A stretch of 64,000 nt of DNA. Origin: Streptomyces sp. NBC_00190 (GTDB lineage: Bacteria; Actinomycetota; Actinomycetes; Streptomycetales; Streptomycetaceae). Made by a program: the position numbers and the translations under genes. The DNA lies in the NCBI RefSeq assembly GCF_036203305.1, contig NZ_CP108131.1:248001-312000 (forward strand). Direction: 5' to 3'. The notes below the pieces were generated by a model. The model saw only the letters and a program-made list of their open reading frames with translations, did no database searches and was not told where the DNA came from. Positions 8,567 to 20,038 of this stretch are shown in pieces (position 1 is the stretch's first letter; each line of letters starts with the position of its first letter).

Positions 8567-8799
8567 GCGATCAGCGCGGCTGTTTGCTCTGCCGTGTGCC
8601 GGAGCCGGTCGGTAGAGGGCGGTCTTCTCGGCGGCCTGCTCTTTGATCTCGGCTGCCCTCTCCTTGGCCTGCGCCTTGAAGTCGGCCTTGGCCGCCAGCG
8701 CCTCCACGGTCTGACCGAGCTTTTCGCGGGTGTGCTCGACCTGCTCGCGCAGCTGCTCAGGAGCAGGTGTTGATTCCTCGCCCGGAGATTGATGGGTCG
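8567..8799 (-). pseudogene. DUF3618-type protein, truncated
   Basis: The reverse strand reads LREQVEHTREKLGQTVEAL then AAKADFKAQAKERAAEIKEQ, the hallmark of DUF3618 proteins (a short helical stress-associated membrane family). The C-terminal membrane span is missing where the IS5 remnant begins, and no in-frame start with a ribosome site is present upstream of the helical part. Both ends are damaged. Confidence 0.65.
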
Positions 8800-8943
8800 T
8801 CGTTGCGCTGTCTCCTTGATCTCGTCACGTCGGCCTTGACGCTGTGGCCTGTTCGGGGGAGCCGGCTTCGTCGGCATCTTGGCAGCGCCCTGCAGCGCAG
8901 CCAGCACCCTCATGGCCTGCCACCTCCCTGGCTCGTCGCCGGC

Positions 8944-9996
8944 TCACTCCAGACGGCGGCGATCCTCATCGCTCCACTTGCGCGTGTCCCGGGGCTCGAC
9001 GTACGGCTCTTCGTCCGCAGGGTGCCCGCCGGCGATCGCGCGCTGGCGAACCATCTCGGCGTCGAACTCCAAGCCCAAGAGGACGGCGAGGTTGGTGATC
9101 CACAACCAGACCAGGAAGACGATCACGCCCGCCAGCGTGCCGTACGTCTTGTTGTAAGAGCCGAAGTTCGCGGCATAGAAGGCGAAGCCGGCCGAGGCGA
9201 TCATCCAGATCACAAGCGCCAAAAAACTGCCAGGGGTGACCCACTTGAAGCCGCGGCCCTTCGCGTTCGGCGCAGCCCAATACAGGATCGCGATCATGCT
9301 CGTGACCAGTACGACGAGGACCGGCCACTTGGCGATCGACCACACCGTCATCGCGGTATCCCCGACTCCGAGGGCAGCGCCTGCCTGCCGGGCCAGGCCA
9401 CCGGTGAACACCACGATCAGCGCACTGACGACGGCAAGGAGCATGAGCGTCACGGTCAGGGCGAGGCGCAGTGGCAGCACCTTCCACACCGGACGGCCCT
9501 CGGGCATGTCGTAGACGGCGTTCGAGGCGCGGATGAACGCCGCGACGTATCCGGAGGCCGACCAGATCGCGACGGCCAGACCCACCATCGCCAGCAGTGA
9601 GCCGACGCCGGCGTTGCCCTGCAGCTGTTGAACCGCGTTGCTGATCACATCGCGCGCGGCGCCCGGTGTGAGCTTTTGAAGGTTGTCCAAGACCTGCCTG
9701 GTGGCCGACTCGCCCGCGATGCCCAGCAGGGACACGAGCACGAGGAGGGCGGGGAAGAGGGCCAGAACGCCGTAGTAGGTCAGCGCCGCCGCCCGATCGG
9801 TCAGCTCGTCGTCTTTGAACTCCTTCAGCGTCCCGCGCAGCACTGCCGTCCAGGAGCGCTTGGGCATCTCCGAAAGCCGATCCGGCGCCCGCTCCTCGAC
9901 CCGCTTGTCCGGACCTGCACTGACAGTGTGATCAGCACCCGACGGTCGGCGGTCATCATGCTCGTCACCGCGCTGGTCTGTCCTCGTGGGCCTCAT
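8944..9996 (-). CDS. YihY/BrkB family inner membrane protein
   Basis: The 350-residue product begins with a hydrophilic head, then LTDRAAALTYYGVLALFPAL at about residue 65, the family's first span, and shows about six spans ending with YGTLAGVIVFLVWLWITNLA and LGLEFDAEM. YihY/BrkB proteins are membrane proteins once confused with ribonuclease BN; their transport role is not settled. The C-terminal tail is charged (RKWSDEDRRRLE). The ATG at 9996 begins MRPTRTDQRG; longer in-frame starts give unlikely sequence. A fragment of a second copy is at 14467-14718. Confidence 0.85.
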   Translation of the reverse strand: MRPTRTDQRGDEHDDRRPSGADHTVSAGPDKRVEERAPDRLSEMPKRSWTAVLRGTLKEFKDDELTDRAAALTYYGVLALFPALLVLVSLLGIAGESATRQVLDNLQKLTPGAARDVISNAVQQLQGNAGVGSLLAMVGLAVAIWSASGYVAAFIRASNAVYDMPEGRPVWKVLPLRLALTVTLMLLAVVSALIVVFTGGLARQAGAALGVGDTAMTVWSIAKWPVLVVLVTSMIAILYWAAPNAKGRGFKWVTPGSFLALVIWMIASAGFAFYAANFGSYNKTYGTLAGVIVFLVWLWITNLAVLLGLEFDAEMVRQRAIAGGHPADEEPYVEPRDTRKWSDEDRRRLE

Positions 9997-10391
9997 AGTC
10001 GGCGTCTTTCCACTCACGCCTGGCTCATGCGCTCCGGAGAGCGGTGACGGGGACGGTGGTGCTGGTGGCCATCTCGGGCGCTGGGGCTTGGTCGGGGGCG
10101 GGACGTCTCGAAGTCTCCTCCAGGAAGCACGGAACCCCGGTTCTGCGCCGGAGGGTGGGGTACAAAGGGCCTTCCCGACCCCCACGCCCCAGTACCCCCG
10201 GCCGGAGCCAGGTACGAGGGGCCACGTGTGGGCGAAAACCTGTCGGGCTGTGTCCGCCACGGCCGCGTCGTGGGTCACGTCGAGCACCAGCAATCGGCGC
10301 CGTTGCCGAGCGTCCCCGCCACCCGCGCAAGACGCCGCCGACACGGCCGCGGTGGGCTCGTCCCTACTTGCTCCCAATGCCTTCGTGGAGA
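9997..10391. other. gap without a supported gene
   Basis: Between brkB and katE the frames are open but give no recognisable family. The upstream extension of the brkB frame contains a short protein-like stretch (RRLLVLDVTHDAAVADTA) that I cannot place; it may be a remnant. Confidence 0.4.
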
Positions 10392-12629
<2,238 letters not shown>

Positions 12630-12793
12630 CATTTCTCCCAAGGACGGTCTGCCGGACCCTTCACCCATGACCGGAAGGCATCCGCTCTCAAACGGAGTTC
12701 AGTTGACTCTCACCCACCTCCTCATGGCATCCGCCCGCTGGTCTTTCGGCTGCGCGCGTCGGCGCCTGCGCTCCACCGGAATGGCGGCTGCCG

Positions 12794-13978
12794 TCAGGGC
12801 GTGAAGAGGACCTTGACGGCGCCGTCCTGCTTCTTCTGGAACATCTCGTAGGCGTCCGGTGCCTGTTCGAGGGGCAGCCGGTGGGAGGCGAAATCGTCCA
12901 CGCCGAGGGGGTCACCGTCGGTGAGGAGGGGCAAGATGTCATCGACCCAGCGCCGTACGTTGGCCTGGCCCATGCGCAGGGTGAGCTGCTTGTCGAACAG
13001 AGTCAGCAGGGGCAGTGGATCGGCCGCGCCGCCGTACACTCCGGACACCGAGACGGTGCCGCCGCGCCGAACGAGGTCGATCGCGGCGTAGAGCGCGGAC
13101 AGGCGGTCGACTCCGGCGCGCTTCATCATGGCTGCGGCGAGTGCGTCCGGCAGGAGGGTGGTCACACCCTGTGCGGCGGCGGCGACGCGGCTGCCGTGGG
13201 CCTCCATCCCCACGGCGTCGATGACGGCGTCGGAACCCCGTCCGCCGGTGAGCTCGCGCACGGCGTCAGCGAGGTTGTCGCCGCTCTGCCGGAGGTCCAG
13301 GGCGTGGACCCCGCGCCGACGGGCCCGGTCCAGGCGTTCGGGAACGAGGTCGATGCCGATGACCGTGCCGGCGCCGCGGTGGGCGGCGATGCGGCAGCTC
13401 ATGTCGCCGATGGGCCCCAGCCCCAGGACGGCGACGCTGCCGCCGGGCGGTACGTCGGCGTACTCGACCGCCTGCCAGGCGGTGGGCAGGACGTCCGACA
13501 GGTAGACGAAGCGTTCGTCGGACGGCCCGTCGGGGACGCGGACGGGGAGTGTGTTACCGAAGGGGACCCGCAGGTACTGTGCCTGGCCACCCGGTACCTG
13601 CCCGTAGAGCTTCGTGTAGCCGAAGAGCGAGGCTCCGGTGCCGTGCTCGTGGACCTGCGTGGTCTCGCACTGTGACTGGAGTCCACGGGCGCACATGTAG
13701 CACGTCCCGCACGAGATGTTGAAGGGGATCACCACCCGGTCTCCCGGCTTCACGGCGGTAATCTCAGGTCCTACCTCCTCGACGACGCCCATGGGCTCGT
13801 GCCCGAGGATGTCGCCGACGTCGAGGAAGGCACCGAGGACCTCGTAGAGGTGCAGGTCGGAACCGCACAGGCCGGTCGTCGTGATCTTGACGATCACGTC
13901 ATCGCGGTCTTGAATCGTGGGGTCGGGCACGGTATCGACGCGTACGTCCCGCTTGCCGTGCCATGTGAGTGCCCTCAT
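12794..13978 (-). CDS. zinc-dependent alcohol dehydrogenase
   Basis: The 394-residue medium-chain dehydrogenase has the catalytic zinc site TTGLCGSDLHLYE (about 33-45) and GHEPMG, the structural-zinc cysteines in CGTCYMCARGLQSQC (about 95-109), and the NAD-binding VAVLGLGPIGD (about 183-193). The length and the pattern of the middle region fit the glutathione-independent formaldehyde dehydrogenase-like or threonine dehydrogenase-like subgroup. The substrate is not decided by sequence. The ribosome site AAGGAGG precedes the start. It is monocistronic, upstream of katE on the same strand. Confidence 0.9.
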   Translation of the reverse strand: MRALTWHGKRDVRVDTVPDPTIQDRDDVIVKITTTGLCGSDLHLYEVLGAFLDVGDILGHEPMGVVEEVGPEITAVKPGDRVVIPFNISCGTCYMCARGLQSQCETTQVHEHGTGASLFGYTKLYGQVPGGQAQYLRVPFGNTLPVRVPDGPSDERFVYLSDVLPTAWQAVEYADVPPGGSVAVLGLGPIGDMSCRIAAHRGAGTVIGIDLVPERLDRARRRGVHALDLRQSGDNLADAVRELTGGRGSDAVIDAVGMEAHGSRVAAAAQGVTTLLPDALAAAMMKRAGVDRLSALYAAIDLVRRGGTVSVSGVYGGAADPLPLLTLFDKQLTLRMGQANVRRWVDDILPLLTDGDPLGVDDFASHRLPLEQAPDAYEMFQKKQDGAVKVLFTP

Positions 13979-14235
13979 GACGCCTCCTTGCCGACTGCCC
14001 TACTTCGATTCCGCTGGTCCCTGTTGCTCTGCGCCCCCACGGTGCGCGTGCCCCCGGTACTGCCGACGAACCGGAATGGCCCGCTTCCTTTTGTACAGAG
14101 GGCGCGGCACCGGCGAGGCCGATGCAAGGCCGGCTCGCGCTCGCTCAGCAGAGTGAGCGGCCAAGTGGAGCGACAGCGCATCAGGGTGGGTCCCCCGGGC
14201 AGTCGCCGGATATTGAACCGCAGCTCCTACTGGAT

Positions 14236-14466
14236 GCAGGCGGCCGCATCGCCTCCCCTCGTCCCGCTCTCGGGGGCCGCGGAGGCTGATGTGGCGGTCA
14301 TCGGCAGCGGAATCGTCGGCGTCAGCACGGCGTGGGAACTCGCACCAGTCGGTCGGTGCCCCGCACACCGCCGTGTACGACATGCTGCGGACAAGCACGG
14401 AGATGACGCCGCCCGCCGGTACGCGGCCTCCCAGAGCGCCGGCCTGCGGCACGCCCCCGAGGTGGC
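14236..14466 (+). pseudogene. FAD-dependent oxidoreductase (DAO type), N-terminal remnant
   Basis: The translation has ADVAVIGSGIVGVSTAWELA, the GxGxxG dinucleotide-binding motif, followed in shifted frames by APHTAVYDMLR and GDDAARRYAASQSAGLRHA, segments found in the same order after the motif in D-amino-acid-oxidase-like proteins. At least two frameshifts and the loss of everything after about residue 90 make it non-functional. It ends where a BrkB remnant begins on the other strand. Confidence 0.65.
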
Positions 14467-14718
14467 CGACACGGCGTTCGAGGTACGGATGAACACGGCT
14501 CTGTAGCCGGAGGCCGACCACACCGCGGCGGCCAGGCCCACGATCGTCACCAGTGATCCGACGAACGCGTCACCTTGGAGCTGCTGCACCGCGTTGGTGA
14601 CCACGTCCCGGGCGGAACCCGGAGCCAGGCTGTGCAGGTTGTCCAGAACCCTCTGCGTCGTGGACCCACTTGCGACGCCGAGCATGGACACCAGCACCAG
14701 CAGGGCCGGGGTCCTCAG
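14467..14718 (-). pseudogene. YihY/BrkB internal fragment
   Basis: About 84 codons reading LLVLVSMLGVASGSTTQRVL, ARDVVTNAVQQLQGDAFVGS and VWSASGYRAVFIRTSNAV align with the middle of the intact BrkB at 8944-9996. Both the start and the last three spans are missing. It is wedged between an FAD-enzyme scrap and an isochorismatase pseudogene. Confidence 0.75.
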
Positions 14719-15291
14719 CTCGTCGGGCGCCCTGCCCCTCGATCCGTCTGCCGGGCGTCGAAGGCGATGTCGACCACCTCGCAGATCGCTGCGGACATGT
14801 TGCGGCTCATCATCAGCAACGCCGCCTCGGCCAGCTCCGCATCGATGTGGGCGACCGCGTCGGCTGCCACAACCACCTCGAAGTGCCGGATATGGGCGTC
14901 CAGAGCCGAATACAGCACGCACTGCTCCGTCACCTGTCCGCACAGAACCAGGCGCTCGGCCTCGAGTTGGCCCAGCAGGTAAGCCAGAGGGGTCTCGAAG
15001 AAAATAGAGTGCCGTGCCTTGACCACGAAGAGTGAATCTTCGTCGGGCGCAATTGGCTCCACCAGGTCCTTGTGCCGACCTGCGAGGGCGGCCTCCAGGA
15101 TCTCCCCGTGATGGGAGCGCCACTCGCCGAAATTGTCGTTCACGTAGACGACCGGCGACTCGCTGGCGCGGGCGTGCCTCAACAGCGTCGTGATCCCGGG
15201 CAGTGCCTCACGGACGGACGGGACCAGAGCCTCGGCGTCCTCGTGCGCGTAGGTTGAGCATGTCGATCACGATGAGCGCCGTACGGGGCAT
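14715..15291 (-). pseudogene. isochorismatase-family cysteine hydrolase with one frameshift
   Basis: The start gives MPRTALIVIDMLN with the catalytic aspartate. The frame then shifts near 15252; two bases appear to be missing before YAHEDAEALVPSVREALPG. The rest is in frame: SLFVVKARHSIFFETPLAYL holds the catalytic lysine and VLCGQVTEQCVLYSA the nucleophilic cysteine. Joined, the protein is about 190 residues, normal for the family. The only visible defect is the frameshift, so a sequencing error cannot be excluded. A tiny relative lies at 30222-30275. Confidence 0.75.
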
Positions 15292-15496
15292 GGGATCCGC
15301 CTCTCGTCTCGTTCCCGCCCCGCTCCGTCCAGTCTTCACTGTCCGGGGCTGGGCCGACGTGTTCGAGACCTCTGTAGCAGCCCTCTTCCGCGCCTGCTGG
15401 GCCGCCGCCGCGCGGCGCAGCGGACGTTTGGAACCGCCGGCAGCGTGCAGAAGCGGCTTGTCACTGGTCTCACAACGGACGGCAGGAGACGCAACT

Positions 15497-15775
15497 ATGG
15501 GCATCGTCGCTTGGATCCTCATCGGGCTGCTGGCTGGCCTCATAGCCAAAACCCTGATGCCGGGCAAGGACCCGGGCGGAATCATCATCACCATGCTCAT
15601 CGGCATCGCGGGAGGCCTGCTCGGCGGCTGGCTCGGCAAGGTCGTCTTCGGCGTCGACTCCATCGACGGGTTCTTCGATCTCTCCACCTGGATGGCCGCC
15701 ATCATCGGCTCCGTCATCCTCCTGGCCCTCTACCGCCTTGTCACCGGAAACCGGCAGTCTCACCGGCACGCATGA
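15497..15775 (+). CDS. GlsB/YeaQ/YmgE family stress membrane protein
   Basis: The 92-residue protein has three hydrophobic spans with glycine zippers: WILIGLLAGLIAKTLMPGKD, IIITMLIGIAGGLLGGWLG, and MAAIIGSVILLALYRLV. These match the transglycosylase-associated (Tag) family induced by envelope stress. The ATG at 15497 follows GGAG. A close paralogue is at 41223-41486. A 14-bp hairpin follows the stop. Confidence 0.9.
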   Translation: MGIVAWILIGLLAGLIAKTLMPGKDPGGIIITMLIGIAGGLLGGWLGKVVFGVDSIDGFFDLSTWMAAIIGSVILLALYRLVTGNRQSHRHA

Positions 15776-15801
15776 CCCAGGCCGCAGGCCTCACCGCCCC
15801 T

Positions 15802-15840
15802 GCGAGCGGCTCCTTTCACAGCGAGGAAGGAGCCGCTCGC
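15802..15840. terminator. hairpin terminator after the first glsB-like gene
   Basis: Perfect 14-base arms at 15802-15815 and 15827-15840 flank an 11-base loop, 26 bases after the stop codon of the GlsB-like gene. Confidence 0.8.
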
Positions 15841-15889
15841 TTCGGTCCACGGGAAGCACCAAGCCGCACCGGGGGGCCGAGCCGGGCCC

Positions 15890-16872
15890 GACGGTTTTCA
15901 CGGCGTCAGTCCCGGCAATGACCGCATAGCGCCATGAGTGGCCGTCCGCCGGCACGTCTGCGTAGCGCACCACCGCCTCACCGCGCGCCGGATCGAAAGC
16001 GAGGCGGTGTGCACGCAGCCGGTCGATGGCCTCTTCGAAGCCGAAACGCCTCCGTGCCCGCCTTTTCGAGACCGCCCACGCCGGACTCGGGGGGCCGGAC
16101 GCCGTCCGTGCTGACGAGAGCGTCCAGTCCGAACGGGCCGAGGTACCCGTGTTCGCCAGGTGGCGGCCCAGCCCCACCCCCCACGCCTCCAGTTCGGCGG
16201 CGACATGCGCTCAGGACGGCGGCAAGGGTGAAACGTATCCCGTGAAGGAGCCCTGCTCCGTTCGCATCGCGCCGTTGAACAGGGCGCGCGTGCCGGAGCC
16301 GGTGTTCTCCAACTGAATGCTCACCGACTCGGCCACCGGCACGCGCTCCTCCACCACCCTGGTGCCGCGGGGGCCACCGACGGACTCCAGCGCCAGGGGA
16401 GCTCCGCGCACGTCTTTCCGCGCGAGGAAGCGCAGACCGTGGCCCCCTGCAGAGCGGTCGGGTTTGACCACCACCCGCTGATGCCGCTGAAGGAGCCGGC
16501 CTACGACCTCTTCCACCTCTGGGCGCTGGCACACCCGACCCCCTGGCAACCGCTTACCCACCTGTCCTGCGGCCTGGCGAAAGCCCGCCTTCGTGTTCAG
16601 CGCACCGCTTGCGCAACGGGGACGGTGCCTGCGGGCGGCACCTCGATGACCGCAGTCTGATCACTTGGCACCAGCGTCAGGCCGCTCACATACCGGCGGA
16701 ACTCCCTGCTTAGCGGTCCAGGGCTCACCAGCACGTCTCCGGGCCGCAGCAGCCATGCCTTCCGCGGCGCCTGCAACGCCCACTGCGCCAGCACGTGGCC
16801 TTCCTCGAGATCCACCGCCAAGTCGGAAAGGAAGCTGGCGAAGACGACCAATGATGTACCTGACTCGTTCAC
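15890..16872 (-). pseudogene. ATP-grasp protein, decayed paralogue
   Basis: The start MNESGTSLVVFASFLSDLAV and the following 90 codons match the intact ATP-grasp protein at 5956-7236. At about 16598 the frame jumps directly to NTKAGFRQAAGQVGKRLPGG, so roughly 57 codons are deleted. At 16211-16213 a TGA replaces the Cys codon found in the intact copy (SPLPPSC), and a further frameshift follows near 16150. The terminal part RLAFDPARGEAVVRYADVP is still readable. Four separate lesions show long-standing inactivity. Confidence 0.85.
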
Positions 16873-17036
16873 CCCTGTGCCTCTCCCCTGCCGGTCGACC
16901 AGTCGGCGAACGTGTTCGTGTCACCCGGGTGGCGTCGATCTCGTGCAGCGCCTCGTCCGATCCACGTGAGATGCGGGCAGATGCGGGTACGCGCACCATG
17001 ACCTTGATGCCACGTCCGAGGATGAAGGGTTTCGTC

Positions 17037-17369
17037 ATGCCCCGAGGATCAAGTCCCAAGCGGGAACGTCAGTACGAGCACATCAAGGAGTCCGGCGAGA
17101 AGCGCGGCATGTCCGAAGGCCGTGCCAAGGAGATGGCCTCCCGCACGGTGAACAAGGAGCGCGCCCGATCGGGAGAGAGCAAGTCGGCGAGCCGTAGCTC
17201 CACGCAGGGGAAGTCCGCCTCACAGCGGGGCGGGCAGAGGTCCGGTAGTGGAGGCGGCGGCTCGACCGAGCGCACCAAGGACGACCTCTACCAGGAGGCC
17301 AAGAAGCGCAATATCGAAGGCCGCTCGACCATGACCAAGCAGCAGCTCAAGAACGCCCTCGGCCACTGA
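17037..17369 (+). CDS. Rho_N-like protein (annotated in relatives as plasmid stabilization protein)
   Basis: The 110-residue hydrophilic protein starts MPRGSSPKRERQYEHIKESG, a conserved basic head, has a low-complexity Ser/Gly middle, and ends with DDLYQEAKKRNIEGRSTMTK plus QQLKNALGH, a Rho N-terminal-like helical motif that could bind nucleic acid. Relatives in Streptomyces carry the label plasmid stabilization protein, which is not proof of function. The ATG at 17037 is supported by agreement with the paralogue at 50561-50884. Confidence 0.75.
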   Translation: MPRGSSPKRERQYEHIKESGEKRGMSEGRAKEMASRTVNKERARSGESKSASRSSTQGKSASQRGGQRSGSGGGGSTERTKDDLYQEAKKRNIEGRSTMTKQQLKNALGH

Positions 17370-17837
17370 CCGCGCGGCGGCGCCACCCGCCCGGACAGTT
17401 CCCTGCGATTCATTTCGCCGCCCCGGCCCACCCGACGGCCGCACTCCGTCCACCGGGAGGCGGTCCTTATCGGCGCGAGGCCGAGCGGGACCGGCTCGCG
17501 CCCGGGGCCCGGCACCGACTCCGCCGCCTGCGCCAGCATCGGCTCCGCCGGCGACCGCATCCGGGGCCAGCCTGACCCCCACAAGGACACCGCTGCCTGG
17601 TGGAGCCGCCGGACGGCTCCGACGCAGCTACCCGCAACGCCCCCCGGGTTGTCATCCAACAGTGGGCCGCGGAGCTCGGGCACGCACCCGCCGGGTCAGC
17701 GGTGGCGACAGTCGTGGCGAGGGCCCCAGCGACCGATACCTGTCGAAGGTGGTACTGCTGGCCCTTGCGTTGATCGTCAGGCGCGATCGGCGGCCGGCCC
17801 CTGTCCGTCGCCGGAAGGCCTACGATGAGGAGACCTC
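17370..17837. other. gap without a supported gene
   Basis: No frame gives a known family and no strong hairpin or repeat was seen. GAGGAG immediately before 17838 is the ribosome site of the next gene. Confidence 0.5.
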
Positions 17838-18581
17838 GTGAATCACGCGACCGGCCGGATTCTGGTGACGGGTTCCGCCGACGGCCTGGGACGGGCCGCA
17901 GCGCACTCGCTGCTGACCGCGGGATACGAGGTGGTGGTGCACGCCCGGAACCCGGAGCGCGCGGCCAGCCTCGGCCCACTGCTGGCCCGAGGAGCAGGCA
18001 TCGTGGTGGGCGATTTCACGGACCGTGACGCCGTACGGCGCATCGCCAAGGAGCTGAACGACGCGAAGCCGCTCGACGCGGTTATTCACAACGCCGGCGT
18101 GTGGAGCGGCCCGGCGGTCATGCCGGTCAACATCATCGCGCCGTACCTGCTCACGGCTCTGCTGCGCGAACCCCGCCGCCTGGTGTACCTGAGCAGCGGC
18201 TCGCATTTCGGCGGGCACCCCCACCCCTCGCTTGCTGGCATCGACTGGCGGGGCGAGCATGCGGGCTCGTACGCGGACAGCAAGCTGTTCGTCACGACGC
18301 TCGCGGCCGCCGTTGCCCGCCTGCGCCCCGGGGTCCTGAGCAACGCGGTGGATCCGGGCTGGGTGCCGACGAAAATGGGAGGCCCAAACGCGCCGGACGA
18401 TCTCGAACTCGGCCACCAAACGCAGGAGTGGCTGGCGACGAGCGACGATCCCCAGGCTCTGACGACCGGCGGGTACTGGTACCACGGCCAGCAGCAGCAA
18501 CCGCATCCAGCGGTCCACGACCAAGCCTCCCAGGACCGTCTCCTGCAAGCGCTGGCCCATGAAACGGGCGCCGTGATCTGA
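17838..18581 (+). CDS. SDR family NAD(P)-dependent oxidoreductase
   Basis: The 247-residue classical-type SDR has ILVTGSADGLGRAAAHSL (TGxxxGxG, residues 8-25), the NAG motif in VIHNAGVWSG (about 83), the active serine in LVYLSSGSH, and Y-A-D-S-K (about 151-155) as the catalytic Tyr/Lys. The DFTDRDAV region is the usual adenine-binding aspartate. The stretch between NAG and the serine is short compared with typical SDRs, so this is a compact variant. The GTG start has a good GAGGAG site. It is a single gene facing the Asp23 operon. The substrate is unknown. Confidence 0.85.
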   Translation: MNHATGRILVTGSADGLGRAAAHSLLTAGYEVVVHARNPERAASLGPLLARGAGIVVGDFTDRDAVRRIAKELNDAKPLDAVIHNAGVWSGPAVMPVNIIAPYLLTALLREPRRLVYLSSGSHFGGHPHPSLAGIDWRGEHAGSYADSKLFVTTLAAAVARLRPGVLSNAVDPGWVPTKMGGPNAPDDLELGHQTQEWLATSDDPQALTTGGYWYHGQQQQPHPAVHDQASQDRLLQALAHETGAVI

Positions 18582-18712
18582 CCCATATATCTGTAACTTC
18601 GGGTACGCAGCACTGCGGCAGCCCCAGGCCGTCGCCTGAACCCGCCGGGCAGCCACGGCTGGGCGGTCCACGCAGCGAGTGGAGTCGCTGGCAGGTCCGC
18701 CTGGCGGAGGCT

Positions 18713-19315
18713 CTATTCGGCGCGGTGGGCCTTGTGCGGGGTCACCCGCAGCTGCGCCTTTGCGGGAAGCGTCCGGCCGGTCGACCGGCGGGCGCGTTCC
18801 AGCGGCCCGTCGCTCAGCGCCCGCAGGACGGGGCCGGGCTCGCTGTCGGGGGTGAGGGTGAGGTCGAGGTGGGCCTCAGGACGGCTGGCCGAGCCGGCCA
18901 TGTGCGCACGGGCCTGGTGGACACCGGGAAGGTGCCGCGCGTCGGCTGCCAGAGCGTCGCGGAGGGCGCGCTCGCGCAGTTCCACACCGTCCACGGCAGC
19001 GGGATCCCCGACGGATGTATGGCCGGGATGAGTGCGGCGCAATTGAGCCAGCAGCCACCAGAGGGCGAGCAGCACGACGACGGCCAGGACGGCGATGACC
19101 ACGGGCCACCACCACCCTTCGTCCGTCCAGCGGGTGCGGTCGGCGTCCTCGAGCAGGACGTCAGGGGGAGCCGTCAGGGGCCAGCCGTCGGGTGGTGTCA
19201 GACGCCAGCGCCGGTACAGGTCGAGGCTGCCCGCCAGGACCAGGATGCCGGTGCCGAGCAGGACGATGCCTATCAGGGCCAGCAGGCCTCGGTTGACGAC
19301 GGATTTCGTCTTCAT
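18713..19315 (-). CDS. amaP: alkaline-shock membrane anchor, AmaP-like
   Basis: The 200-residue protein has a first span at about residues 9-30 (GLLALIGIVLLGTGILVLAG), the conserved segment DRTRWTDEGWWWPVVIAVLA leading into a second span at about 68-90, and a cytosolic domain of about 100 residues. It matches actinobacterial AmaP, which tethers Asp23 proteins to the membrane. It is the last gene of the leftward operon DUF2273-Asp23-DUF6286-AmaP, the usual company of Asp23. Removing the tether is expected to release Asp23, by analogy to Staphylococcus. Confidence 0.75.
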   Translation of the reverse strand: MKTKSVVNRGLLALIGIVLLGTGILVLAGSLDLYRRWRLTPPDGWPLTAPPDVLLEDADRTRWTDEGWWWPVVIAVLAVVVLLALWWLLAQLRRTHPGHTSVGDPAAVDGVELRERALRDALAADARHLPGVHQARAHMAGSASRPEAHLDLTLTPDSEPGPVLRALSDGPLERARRSTGRTLPAKAQLRVTPHKAHRAE

Positions 19316-19363
19316 GGGATCCCATTCCTGTCTCTCGCTCGCCGGTGACCGTCCCCAGACGGG

Positions 19364-20005
19364 TCACTTCGGACGGGGTCGTACGCGCACGGCGAGGCGA
19401 GGAGGGCGGGCGAGGGCAAACCGGTCGAGTTCCTCCAGCAGAGCCGCCACGAGATCGGCCTTGACCTCGGCGGGGGCACGGAAACGCACGTCCGCGCGCG
19501 CCCGGACGCGGCGCTGGAAGACCCGGACTCTGGCAGCGCTGACGCCGGGGACGCGCATCGCCGCGTCCCGAAGCAGGAGTGCCGCTGCGTCGCGGTCCAG
19601 CACGGCGCGCATCTGGGCGTCGGGAGTCTGGAGTGGCAGTTGGTGGCGCAGGCCGGGGGTGAGCGCCAGGACGACCAGCCAGAGGCCGACGACGGCGATG
19701 ACCGCGGCACCGATCTGTATCCAAAGGTCATCCAGCGGGCGGGTGGCCAGTTCGTCGGTCAGGCGCGTGCGCCAGGCTGCGGCGGGCCGTCCGGCGCGGA
19801 CCCTGACGATGTCGAACAAGAAGGTCCCCGCGGCAACTGCGACGAGTAGGGCTGTCAGCGCGGCGGGTATCCGGCGCACGGACCACGGACGCCTGGCACG
19901 CGGCTGTGGGTCGGCCGGAGGCGGCTTGGACAGCCGCCCCGTGCGGGAGGTGTCTTGGTCGTTCGCGGTGGGCTGCTCGGCCGGGGGGGCTTGGTCCCGT
20001 TCCAT
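19364..20005 (-). CDS. DUF6286-type membrane protein of the Asp23 operon
   Basis: The 213-residue product has a charged, proline-rich head, a span at about 45-68 (RIPAALTALLVAVAAGTFLF), a second at about 95-117 (QIGAAVIAVVGLWLVVLALT), and a soluble tail with AAMRVPGVSAARVRVFQRRV that resembles the Asp23 beta-alpha unit. DUF6286 proteins occur only with Asp23 genes in actinomycetes. It is likely a second membrane partner of Asp23. It sits 33 bases after the Asp23 stop and 48 before AmaP. Confidence 0.75.
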   Translation of the reverse strand: MERDQAPPAEQPTANDQDTSRTGRLSKPPPADPQPRARRPWSVRRIPAALTALLVAVAAGTFLFDIVRVRAGRPAAAWRTRLTDELATRPLDDLWIQIGAAVIAVVGLWLVVLALTPGLRHQLPLQTPDAQMRAVLDRDAAALLLRDAAMRVPGVSAARVRVFQRRVRARADVRFRAPAEVKADLVAALLEELDRFALARPPRLAVRVRPRPK

Positions 20006-20038
20006 GCCGGCTCTCCTTCCCCTGGGGATGGGTCCGGT

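Noticed and set aside
17037..17369. Evidence that the window is a plasmid, from the plasmid stabilization label of relatives
   Set aside because: The label is inherited annotation; no replication, partition or terminal-repeat genes are in the window.
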